The position numbers were made by a program, and so were the translations under genes. A stretch of 14,110 bases of DNA from an uncultured Chloroflexota bacterium (GTDB lineage Bacteria > Chloroflexota > Anaerolineae > Aggregatilineales > Phototrophicaceae), in NCBI GenBank assembly GCA_937864975.1, contig CALMDI010000025.1:1-14110 (forward strand), read 5' to 3'. Of this stretch, positions 6,890 through 13,352 are shown piece after piece. Each line of letters starts with the position of its first letter. The stretch's first letter is position 1. The notes under the pieces are model-generated. The model was not told where the DNA came from. It saw only the letters and a list, made by a program, of their open reading frames with translations, and did no database searches.

Positions 6890-8734
6890 ATGCAACTATC
6901 CTTAAAAAACATCGACGCCACAGAAGGACGTGTCGGCGGCTACCTGATCGTGTGGGGCAGCCCGGAGCGGCGCGACTTGCAGGGCGAGTATTTCACACCA
7001 GGCACCGAGCTTGGGCTGGACTGGTATGACCGGCGACCGGTGTTGTATCACCACGGGCTGGACGGCAAGCTGAAGGCTGCCGTCATCGGCGTGATCGATA
7101 CGCTGCATGAGGACGAGGTGGGCGTGTGGGCGGAGGCGCAGCTCGATTTGCGCCAGCGTTACGTCCGCATCGTGCAGCGATTGATCGACAAGGGAACGCT
7201 CGGCTGGTCGTCGGGGAGCCTGCCGCATCTGGTGGAAGTGAGCGCCAGCGGGCAGATCAAGCGCTGGCCGATTATCGAGGGCAGCCTGACGCCATCGCCC
7301 GCCGAGCCGCGGCGCACCGACGTGCGAACGATCAAGAGCGCCTACGAAGCGATTGGGCTGGACATGAGCCGGTTAGCGCTCTCTGCCGCCGGGGATGACG
7401 ACACGCCCGACGCGGCTTTTGGCGAATTAGACGACGAAATGGAGACCGCCCTGCGCGTCTTTCGCGACGGGGCGAGCAAAGGAACCCTAATGGATACGAC
7501 CAATCCGACGACCGAACGCGCCGCGCGCAAGCGACTGCCGGTTGCCAGCGAGCGCGACGCTTTGAAAGGCGGGACGATCAGCGTGGGGAGCGCGTACGAC
7601 ACGCTGGACGCGCTGGATATGCTGCACGGTTACGTCCTGCTGCGCTCGACCAAGAGCTTTCAGGGGGTGAGCGAGCAGTACGCGAACGCACTCGCCCACA
7701 AGGTGGGCAAAGCGGGGCTGAGCGCGATCAAAGCCAACGAGCTAAGCTACAGCACGCAGGTGGGCTTTGGCGACGAATGGGTGCCGGAACTGTGGAGCGC
7801 GCAAATCTGGCACAAGGCGCGGCAGGAGAACGTCATCCTGCCCTTGTTCCAGAGCATCGAAATGCCGAGCAACCCGTTCTCGCTTCCAATTGAAGGAGCC
7901 GACCCCACCGTCTACTACGTGCCGGAGACGACCGACGAAACGCAGCTTGTGCTCGGCAGCGGCAACACCATTCCCGACAGCAAGATCGGGTCGGGCAAGG
8001 TGCAGTTGGTGGCAAAGAAGCTGGCGCTGCGGGTCGGGTTTAGCTCGGAACTGGTCGAGGACAGCGTGGTGCCGGTGCTGAACCTGTACCGCGAGCAGGC
8101 GATGCGCGCGATTGCCGACAGCATCGACCACGTGCTGCTGAACGGCGACACAACGACCGCCGGGACAGGCAACATCAACAGCGACAGCGGCGCGCCCGCC
8201 AGCACCGAGCGCTATCTGGCGCTCAACGGGCTTCGCAAGCTGCCGCTGGTGACGAACAGCGCCAACGCGCAGGACGCCGCCAACGTCGCGCCCACACTGG
8301 CGCTGCTGCGCTCGGCACGGTTCAAGATGAGCAACCGTTATGCAGCCAGACCATCCGATTTGGCTTGGATTTGCGATGGTGGGACGTATGCCAAGTTTCT
8401 GGCGATGAGCGAGTTCCTGACGATGGACAAGGCGGGTCCGCACGCGACGGCGCAGACCGGGCAGATCGGCTTGATCGACGGCGCGCCGGTGCTGGTGAGC
8501 GCGGAAATGCCGCTGACGGAAGCGGACGGCAAGGTGGGCGGCGGCACGAATGACCGAGGGACGGCATTGTGCGTCTATCGTCCCGGCTGGTTCGTGGGCT
8601 ACCGCCGCCGGATTGCCGTGAGCGTGGACTACCTGCCGTACTACGACAGCTACCAGTTGACGGCGACGGTGCGGCTGGCGTTCGCCTCGTTCGATACGGA
8701 GGTGGCAAGCGCGCTGTACAATATCGCGGTGTAA
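6890..8734 (+). CDS. Prohead protease fused to HK97-type major capsid protein
   Basis: This 614-aa protein carries two head-assembly functions. Residues 1 to about 150 match the HK97 prohead protease (peptidase S78/U35 type): VLYHHG gives the catalytic His (H54 or H55), KGTLGWSSGSLP the Ser (probably S107, at the place of the family's LSIG), and PIIEGSLTPSPAEP the E-x-S-x-x-x-x-PA block that closes the domain. Residues about 240-614 are an HK97-fold capsid protein (Phage_capsid, PF05065-like), with the N-arm/E-loop region around 285-350, and the C-terminal SVDYLPYYDSYQLTATVRLAF typical of the A-domain/P-domain end. The linker (150-230) is acidic, then basic, as expected of a delta-like scaffold region. 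I chose the ATG at 6890 because GGGAGG (6880-6885) lies just upstream; a TTG at 6878 would put that site inside the gene. Separate protease and capsid genes are the commoner arrangement. The expected role is to cleave the scaffold and form the shell. Confidence 0.9.
   Translation: MQLSLKNIDATEGRVGGYLIVWGSPERRDLQGEYFTPGTELGLDWYDRRPVLYHHGLDGKLKAAVIGVIDTLHEDEVGVWAEAQLDLRQRYVRIVQRLIDKGTLGWSSGSLPHLVEVSASGQIKRWPIIEGSLTPSPAEPRRTDVRTIKSAYEAIGLDMSRLALSAAGDDDTPDAAFGELDDEMETALRVFRDGASKGTLMDTTNPTTERAARKRLPVASERDALKGGTISVGSAYDTLDALDMLHGYVLLRSTKSFQGVSEQYANALAHKVGKAGLSAIKANELSYSTQVGFGDEWVPELWSAQIWHKARQENVILPLFQSIEMPSNPFSLPIEGADPTVYYVPETTDETQLVLGSGNTIPDSKIGSGKVQLVAKKLALRVGFSSELVEDSVVPVLNLYREQAMRAIADSIDHVLLNGDTTTAGTGNINSDSGAPASTERYLALNGLRKLPLVTNSANAQDAANVAPTLALLRSARFKMSNRYAARPSDLAWICDGGTYAKFLAMSEFLTMDKAGPHATAQTGQIGLIDGAPVLVSAEMPLTEADGKVGGGTNDRGTALCVYRPGWFVGYRRRIAVSVDYLPYYDSYQLTATVRLAFASFDTEVASALYNIAV
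7478..7492 (+). promoter_or_regulatory. Internal ribosome-binding site and in-frame ATG for a capsid-only product
   Basis: AAAGGA (7478-7483) is followed after 6 nt by ATG (7490-7492), which is in frame with the fusion (residue M201). Starting here would give MDTTNPTTERAARKR and so on, 414 aa, close to the normal length of an HK97-type major capsid protein and lacking the protease. The site lies exactly in the linker between the two domains. Use of this start is inferred. Confidence 0.45.
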
Positions 8735-8749
8735 GAACCCCACCCCTAA

Positions 8750-8773
8750 CCCCTCCCCGATTTCGGGGAGGGG
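8750..8773 (+). terminator. C-rich hairpin after the capsid gene
   Basis: CCCCTCCCCGA (8750-8760) and TCGGGGAGGGG (8763-8773) are perfect 11-bp arms around TT, 15 bp after the capsid stop codon. There is no uridine run, but stability is high. The lead-in CACCCCTAACCCCTCC resembles that of the palindrome at 5081-5107. Confidence 0.55.
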
Positions 8774-8866
8774 GACAGTTGGGTTGATTTGATAGATGGG
8801 CGACAAGATAATCTGAAAGGCTAGCTACAGTGCGTGAGCTTGAAAGGGCACATCAACAGTTACATC

Positions 8867-9076
8867 TTAACGGGATGTTCGGTACCAGAGCAAGAGCACC
8901 CCGGCAAGCACGAAGCAGGCTATTCCCAGTATAACCAGATACGTGTTGATCTCGGGGGTTGGGGAGGTCAGAGTGCTTCCGTCCGAGACCTGAACCGTCC
9001 ACCCAATAGGAGCAAAAGAAATGGCGATCAGCACAATACCGATCAAAATTAGGACGAGCGCTGCGTGGCGAGCCAT
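8867..9076 (-). CDS. Small two-helix membrane protein
   Basis: A 69-aa protein with two hydrophobic helices: one near the N-terminus (about residues 4-24, ALVLILIGIVLIAISFAPIG) and one at about 43-65 (TYLVILGIACFVLAGVLLLWY), joined by a polar Thr/Ser/Pro-rich loop. It ends in a short basic tail (YRTSR). The ATG at 9076 is preferred over the GTG at 9079; GAGAGGA lies about 7 nt upstream. The size and hairpin topology are shared by many unrelated small membrane proteins, including holins, but nothing specific supports a lysis role. The gene is convergent with the capsid gene and has its own upstream region with a 19-bp palindrome. Confidence 0.65.
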   Translation of the reverse strand: MARHAALVLILIGIVLIAISFAPIGWTVQVSDGSTLTSPTPEINTYLVILGIACFVLAGVLLLWYRTSR

Positions 9077-9155
9077 CACCCTATCCTCTCGTGGTCTTCA
9101 TTACGGGTTAAGCCCGCGATGCGGACGGTCTCTGCACAACAGATAGTGAGTTAGC

Positions 9156-9174
9156 GAGAGTATCAGATACTCTC
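9156..9174. promoter_or_regulatory. Perfect 19-bp palindrome, possible operator
   Basis: GAGAGTATC (9156-9164), A, GATACTCTC (9166-9174): two perfect 9-bp half-sites around one base. A one-base centre suits a dimeric DNA-binding protein better than an RNA hairpin. It is 80 bp upstream of the small membrane protein start and 77 bp after the stop of the next gene, so it could be an operator for the former or form part of a terminator for the latter. Confidence 0.5.
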
Positions 9175-9250
9175 CCGTCTTTCCCTAGTGGCGACGGTTA
9201 GTAAATCAACTTGCTCCTATCCGATAGTGTCCAAGACTCAACCTTAACAA

Positions 9251-9976
9251 TTATTCATCTGCATTTTCTTCTTCGTCCTCGTTCTCGTCGCCGCCGTGTC
9301 CGCTTCCGCCGTCATCGTCGGCTTCGGGCGTTGTGGCGGGTGGCTGAACTTCCGGTGTCGAAACAGGCGGCTGCGCTTGAGAGGAGGCGTCGTTCTGTGA
9401 GTCTTCATCGCTGCCCACTTCGGGCGTTGCCGCGGGCACGGCGATGGGGGACGGCGCGGGCGACGTGTCCAGAACGTCATAGCGCACGAGATAAGTCACC
9501 ACGCCGAATACACTGGTCGCCAGCCAGAGTGTGAACACCACCCACATCATCCACTTGGCGCTTTTGAACCAGTATTGCTCGGTTTTCCGCTCGCCGCGCG
9601 CTTTTGCTCGCGCCACATCGCGATCTTCCTTGAGCATCCGGTAGACGACGTAGGTGGCGAGAAGCTGCGCCGGTATACCGAGCAGCCCGTGAAGCGTGGG
9701 CACAAGATAGCGCGCATTTCCCGGCTGACGGGCGATATTTTCGATCACGTCAAAGCGGTAGGCAACCAGCATCAGCACCACAATCAGCAGCCAGTTGACC
9801 ACCGTGATGGCGACCATCAGCCACTTGTGATGCGGGCGATGCTTGCCGAGGCGGGCGAATACGTAACCGACGATCATGCCGGGAATGAGCAGAAGGAGGT
9901 AGGCAACCAGCGTTAGATCGGCGAGGAGACTCGCGCCCGTACCGAGAAATCCCTCAGGTTCCAGATAAAGATTCAT
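9251..9976 (-). CDS. Four-helix membrane protein with acidic C-terminal tail (DUF420-like)
   Basis: The 241-aa product has four predicted membrane helices at about 17-41, 51-72, 88-113 and 139-163. The arrangement HRPHHKWLM before helix 2, LHGLLGIPAQLLATYVV in helix 3 and a basic segment before helix 4 resembles the DUF420 (YozB/CtaM-like) family; in that group such His residues are conserved and some members take part in cytochrome oxidase maturation. The match is by pattern only. Residues 170-241 form a low-complexity tail rich in Pro, Thr, Ser and acidic residues, ending in ENEDEEENADE, which is not part of that family. I chose the ATG at 9976 because the protein begins sensibly there; an in-frame ATG at 10084 would add 36 residues that overlap an inverted repeat and a TATAAT. 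The ribosome-binding site is weak (CGGAACG). The gene follows the DUF3352-like gene on the same strand after a hairpin. Confidence 0.7.
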   Translation of the reverse strand: MNLYLEPEGFLGTGASLLADLTLVAYLLLLIPGMIVGYVFARLGKHRPHHKWLMVAITVVNWLLIVVLMLVAYRFDVIENIARQPGNARYLVPTLHGLLGIPAQLLATYVVYRMLKEDRDVARAKARGERKTEQYWFKSAKWMMWVVFTLWLATSVFGVVTYLVRYDVLDTSPAPSPIAVPAATPEVGSDEDSQNDASSQAQPPVSTPEVQPPATTPEADDDGGSGHGGDENEDEEENADE

Positions 9977-9999
9977 TTTTGCGTTCCGAATAAACGTGC

Positions 10000-10034
10000 C
10001 GGGCGATTCGATTATTAAACGTCCGAATCGCCCG
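10000..10034 (-). promoter_or_regulatory. Long inverted repeat in the leader of the four-helix membrane protein gene
   Basis: CGGGCGATTCG (10000-10010) and CGAATCGCCCG (10024-10034) are perfect 11-bp arms around a 13-nt AT-rich spacer. If transcription starts from the TATAAT just upstream, the repeat lies in the 5' leader, about 25 nt before the ATG. It could be a regulatory hairpin or an operator. Confidence 0.5.
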
Positions 10035-10055
10035 CGCAGATGTTCGCGTGGTTCG

Positions 10056-10061
10056 ATTATA
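10056..10061 (-). promoter_or_regulatory. Candidate -10 box for the four-helix membrane protein gene
   Basis: The minus strand reads TATAAT, a perfect -10 consensus, followed by the inverted repeat and then the gene. No good -35 is found 16-18 bp upstream, so an activator or a chance match must be considered. The implied leader is about 70 nt. Confidence 0.35.
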
Positions 10062-10089
10062 GGGCAAAATCGGGGCGAACCCATAACCC

Positions 10090-10122
10090 CCGTTCTCCCT
10101 GTCTCGACGGCAGGGAGAACGG
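10090..10122 (-). terminator. Strong hairpin after the DUF3352-like gene
   Basis: CCGTTCTCCCTG (10090-10101) and CAGGGAGAACGG (10111-10122) are perfect 12-bp arms, extended by a G-T and a C-G pair around the loop TCGAC. On the minus strand it begins 16 bp after the stop codon of the upstream gene (10138). No U-run follows, so it acts either as a rho-independent-like barrier or as an mRNA-protecting palindrome. Confidence 0.55.
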
Positions 10123-10137
10123 TGATTGGTGGTGAGG

Positions 10138-11973
10138 TTACTCCGCCAAGGTGACGACGAGGCGTGACAGGGCACTGCCGTCGTCGTTGAGGACACTGGA
10201 GACGGAGGCGCTGTCGAACAGGTCGAGCAGCATGAGCGCCTGTTCCGCTTCTCCCATCGAACCGGCAGCGTCGGGAAACATGGCGAGCATCCCCTGCGCT
10301 AGCTCCGAAACGGCATCCATGTTCAGATAGCCGATGGTCTCAGCATCCGGCAGCAGGAACTGCTGCGCGGTGACAAAGTTCGGATCGTCGGCAATGCTCT
10401 CGCCCGCGGCGTCGAGCGCGAATTCGACCGCCGGACGCGAGCCGAAGGCGAACACGTCATCGCTCAAGCCGATGAGGAAATCGTATTCCGGCGCTTCCAG
10501 AGTCGCTTTCGGGAACTCCGGCGGGAAGAAGCCGCGAATGAGACCGGGCAGCACGATCACCCCATCTTCTTCGGTGAACTCAGCTTCATAGGCTTCGAGC
10601 GAGCCGAGCAGCTCGTCGTAGATGCTCTGCATCGCCGCGGCGTCGGTCACTTCGATGACGACCGCGGTATCGACGGTGAAATTGTCCTCGTCCTCGCCCG
10701 CGGGCAGCACGCGCCCGAAGACGGCGGAATTACCGTTCAGGTACGGGATAACGTCTTCCGTCAGATTTAGCCCGGTGAACCCGGCAAACGCCAGCTCGAC
10801 GAAGGCGCGGAACTGCGCCGCGTCGATGTTGCGAACAAACGGCGGAATCTCAGCCGACGCGCCGGGCATTGCCGTCGCCTGCTGGATGCCGATCTCAAAT
10901 GCGACGCCGAACGCATCCAGCGCATAGTCGAGCAGCGTGCCGAACTGGGTGCCCTGAATGAAGAAGGGCGCGTCGGCAGGAATGTTTTCGGTGAAGCTCA
11001 GATCAACCGGCTCGAAGCTGGTAGGCGGCACGATCCCGCCGAGCGCGTCGCCCAGCATCGAATAGTCGAAGGCGGTCTGAGCGAAGTCGATGGTCAGCGA
11101 GCGCTCGTCGAGCAGGGTCAAGCCGACCGCCTGCATCGGGAAATTCTCGTAAATCGGCATCAACATCTCAAACATGTCCATGCTCTCGGCAGGCATCATG
11201 CCGGCGTCGAGCATGGTCTGGAACATCTGCGAAAACGTGTCGCCAACGTTCAGCAGGGCGACGGCGTTGTACAGCGTTTCCGGCAGCAGCGCCGCAGTGG
11301 CAGCGAAGTCGGGATTGTCGCCCAACGACTGGAAATCGCCGGTCAGCGCCGGAAGGTCTTCCTGATTCGTAATCAGCGCCACGTCGTCGCCAATGGCGAT
11401 GATCATGCCGTCTGTAGTCTGGCGCGGGATGTACACCGTGAAGCCCGCCGGATTGTTGCGGCGAACGGTCATGCCGCCGCTCTCCGGGATGAGGTCTTTC
11501 ATGAAGGCTTCTGCGGCTTCGCGGTCGCGAACGCTGACGGCGATCAGCGCGGGGGCGTCGGTGGCGGTCTGAAGTGCCGCGCCCGACCCCATGCTCTGAC
11601 CCATCATGCCCATGCCAAACGTCTCTTCCAGCGACAGCACGCCGACGGCGGCTGTGTCACCCAGCCACGGGCGGATGGTGTTCTCGAACGTCGCATCGCT
11701 CCCGAAGGCTTCCGCGATTCCCGCGTCGAGCAAGGCTTCGAGCGAGAACGGCGGCACGGTTCCCGGCGGCAAGCCTTCCGCGATCCGGGCGACGAGCGCA
11801 TCCAGTTCCTCAATCACGGCATCGTCGGTGCGGAACCCGATCAAAACAGGCGTTTCCGCCGGAAAGTACTGCGCCAGCGCCAGAATGTCCTCAAGCGGCG
11901 AGGCGACCGCGACCGGCACGACTGTCGCGCCGACCACCAGGGCGAGCAAAACCATTAGCAGGGTACGTCTCAT
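10138..11973 (-). CDS. Secreted DUF3352-like protein
   Basis: A 611-aa protein with an N-terminal signal peptide (MRRTLLMVLLALVVGATVVP, cleavage probably near residue 24) and no other membrane segment, so it is exported. The mature part opens with YFPAETPVLIGFRTD and continues with FENTIRPWLGDTAAVGVLSL and a series of statements of the type GDDVALITNQEDLPAL, the architecture of DUF3352 proteins of Chloroflexota and Cyanobacteria, whose function is unknown. A motif recurs: SLGDNPDFAATAALLPETLY (216-235) resembles a C-terminal SIADDPNFVTAQQFLLPDAE, both after a similar lead-in, suggesting an internal duplication. The protein is acidic and rich in Ala, Asp, Glu and Met. The ATG at 11973 has AGGAG about 12 nt upstream. 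It follows the PAP2 gene on the same strand after 125 bp and probably has its own promoter, though I could not identify a good one. Confidence 0.7.
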   Translation of the reverse strand: MRRTLLMVLLALVVGATVVPVAVASPLEDILALAQYFPAETPVLIGFRTDDAVIEELDALVARIAEGLPPGTVPPFSLEALLDAGIAEAFGSDATFENTIRPWLGDTAAVGVLSLEETFGMGMMGQSMGSGAALQTATDAPALIAVSVRDREAAEAFMKDLIPESGGMTVRRNNPAGFTVYIPRQTTDGMIIAIGDDVALITNQEDLPALTGDFQSLGDNPDFAATAALLPETLYNAVALLNVGDTFSQMFQTMLDAGMMPAESMDMFEMLMPIYENFPMQAVGLTLLDERSLTIDFAQTAFDYSMLGDALGGIVPPTSFEPVDLSFTENIPADAPFFIQGTQFGTLLDYALDAFGVAFEIGIQQATAMPGASAEIPPFVRNIDAAQFRAFVELAFAGFTGLNLTEDVIPYLNGNSAVFGRVLPAGEDEDNFTVDTAVVIEVTDAAAMQSIYDELLGSLEAYEAEFTEEDGVIVLPGLIRGFFPPEFPKATLEAPEYDFLIGLSDDVFAFGSRPAVEFALDAAGESIADDPNFVTAQQFLLPDAETIGYLNMDAVSELAQGMLAMFPDAAGSMGEAEQALMLLDLFDSASVSSVLNDDGSALSRLVVTLAE

Positions 11974-12098
11974 TGTGTTGTCTCTCCTGAATGATGCAAT
12001 CCAAAGGGCGATGCCCGATCGAACCGGACAGCGTCTACGCTTAGTAATACGAGGATACCACGGTCGAAGTTGTAATCCAGACCCAGATCACGCAACCT

Positions 12099-13004
12099 TC
12101 ACAAGGATTGCGCTAAGTCGATCCGAACCGCGAGCCACGGATACACCGCCGTAACGAGGAAACCGAGGAGCGCCGACACGGCTGCCTGAGCGATCACGAC
12201 GGACGCAAACGGTCTGCCAAGCCCGACGAGCGTCCCCAGCACCAGCGCGACCACTAGCAATCCCACAACCGTCCGCAGGATACGCTGTGATCGAGAACCC
12301 GCCGTACTAAAGCGAACCCAGCGACCCTCGACCATCACGCCGATCCCGGCGCCGAAAATCACGCCTGCAATGAGGACATCAAATGGGTCGCCCGCCAGAA
12401 AAACGAGCAGAAGTGCTGAGGCAAGCGCTAACAGCAGCACGCGCACGAGCAGCAGCACTCGTGCCCAAAGCCGACGAAGCGTATTCCATTCCTGCCGGAC
12501 GATGACGAGGGTGAGCAAGCCAATAAGCAACCCCAGCAGAACATCCTGAGGATAGTGGACGCCGACGACCATCCTCGCCCACCCCATCAACGCCACGTAC
12601 AGCGCCAGCGCGACCCACGCCCAGCGCCACCGTGCCGCCGACGCCAGCACGCCAAGCACCGCCACCGTAATGCCGACATGCCCGCTCGGCAGTCCGTAGG
12701 TGCCTTCCGCCAGAAGAACGTACACGCGGTCGGGCGCAAAGATGAAGGGACGCGGGCGCTGGAATGCCAGCTTGAACGCCGCGATGCACACCCCGGAAAG
12801 GATGAGCGCCAGCAAAAACTGCTTCGCCAGCCGCTTGTCGACCGACCAGTAGAGCGCCATAAACAGCAGCAAATAGACGATGAAGCCGCCGAGAACGGAC
12901 AGCGCGATTGCCAGCTTGTCCAGCGCGGGCGAGCTGTGCGCCTGAAGCCAGAGGACGACGTCCAGCCCCGCGCCCGATTCAAGCCCCTGAAACAGCGTCT
13001 CCAT
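12099..13004 (-). CDS. PAP2-superfamily membrane phosphatase
   Basis: The 301-aa integral membrane protein carries the three signature motifs of the PAP2/acid-phosphatase superfamily: K-x6-RP (K78 to RP 85-86, KLAFQRPRP), PSGH (106-109) and R-x5-H-x3-D (R144, H150, D154; ARMVVGVHYPQD). The usual Ser before the motif-3 Arg is Ala here; the catalytic Arg, His and Asp remain. Such enzymes remove phosphate from lipid phosphates such as phosphatidic acid, phosphatidylglycerophosphate or undecaprenyl diphosphate; the substrate cannot be told. The PAP2 core covers about 25-170. Beyond it four more hydrophobic segments (roughly 180-202, 205-223, 245-265, 268-288) form an extra C-terminal membrane domain that many PAP2 enzymes lack. 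I chose the ATG at 13004; an ATG at 13028 has no ribosome-binding site. The start overlaps the 3' end of the preceding gene by 26 bp, which suggests translational coupling. Confidence 0.9.
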   Translation of the reverse strand: METLFQGLESGAGLDVVLWLQAHSSPALDKLAIALSVLGGFIVYLLLFMALYWSVDKRLAKQFLLALILSGVCIAAFKLAFQRPRPFIFAPDRVYVLLAEGTYGLPSGHVGITVAVLGVLASAARWRWAWVALALYVALMGWARMVVGVHYPQDVLLGLLIGLLTLVIVRQEWNTLRRLWARVLLLVRVLLLALASALLLVFLAGDPFDVLIAGVIFGAGIGVMVEGRWVRFSTAGSRSQRILRTVVGLLVVALVLGTLVGLGRPFASVVIAQAAVSALLGFLVTAVYPWLAVRIDLAQSL

Positions 13005-13317
13005 CCGAGCGGATCTCCAGACTGCCATACACGAGCGAAAGACCGAAATAGTCGGTCAGCAGGTGCGCCGGCGAGCGGTGCCGATCCCGCCCCGGCTTGA
13101 AGTCCGCGATTGCCGCTTCGGGCTGCGGCTCGGCGTGAACGTACACGCGCCAGCGAAGCTCTCGGCAGTCCTCGAAGGTCATGGTGAAGTCGCCAGCCTG
13201 GTCGCCCGCGCGGTAGCGGCAGGCGAACACGAGCCGCCGACCCCAGTGTTCAAAGTGGATCGCTCGCACGGAAAGATCCCCCTGCTCGACACCCAATGCC
13301 TGATAAATAGCTTCCAT
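12979..13317 (-). CDS. Uncharacterised 112-aa soluble protein upstream of the PAP2 gene
   Basis: I do not recognise the family. The protein begins MEAIYQALGVEQGDLSVRAI and contains a strand-rich centre, HFEHWGRRLVFACRYRAGDQ (22-41), followed by DFTMTFEDCRELRWRVYVHA (43-62) and an LLTDYFGLSLVYGSLEI segment near the end. It has no signal peptide or membrane helix, so it is probably cytosolic. Several aromatic and charged residues suggest a compact beta-sheet domain. The 3' end overlaps the PAP2 start by 26 bp on the same strand, the best evidence that it is translated, as part of a two-gene operon. Its ATG is only 35 bp from the divergent ATG of the connector gene. No obvious Shine-Dalgarno of the usual spacing is seen (GAGAG about 10 nt upstream). 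Confidence 0.65.
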   Translation of the reverse strand: MEAIYQALGVEQGDLSVRAIHFEHWGRRLVFACRYRAGDQAGDFTMTFEDCRELRWRVYVHAEPQPEAAIADFKPGRDRHRSPAHLLTDYFGLSLVYGSLEIRSDGDAVSGA

Positions 13318-13328
13318 TCAGCTTACTC

Positions 13329-13339
13329 TCGATTATCGA
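13329..13339. promoter_or_regulatory. Palindrome between the divergent starts, touching the connector ribosome-binding site
   Basis: TCGAT-T-ATCGA is a perfect 11-bp palindrome in the 35-bp gap between two divergent ATGs (13317 and 13353). Its right end overlaps the AAAGGA ribosome-binding site (13339-13344) of the connector gene. Short palindromes of this size can occur by chance. Confidence 0.3.
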
Positions 13340-13352
13340 AAGGAACCGCTTC

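Noticed and set aside
7742..8806. A 354-codon minus-strand open frame opposite the capsid gene
   Set aside because: The translation is rich in Arg, His and Gln with no domain, and the opposite strand encodes a clear HK97 capsid protein. It is a GC-bias shadow.
8867..9076. Holin function for the 69-aa two-helix protein
   Set aside because: Topology alone is not evidence; it is on the opposite strand from the virion genes, and no endolysin gene is near.
9977..10084. N-terminal extension of the four-helix protein from an ATG at 10084
   Set aside because: The added 36 residues are basic and unlike a membrane-protein start, and they would cover a perfect 11-bp inverted repeat and a TATAAT box.
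13005..13028. Upstream start (MAVWRSAR) for the PAP2 gene
   Set aside because: No ribosome-binding site precedes it, whereas the ATG at 13004 has GGAG upstream, although with a longish gap; the difference is eight residues only.
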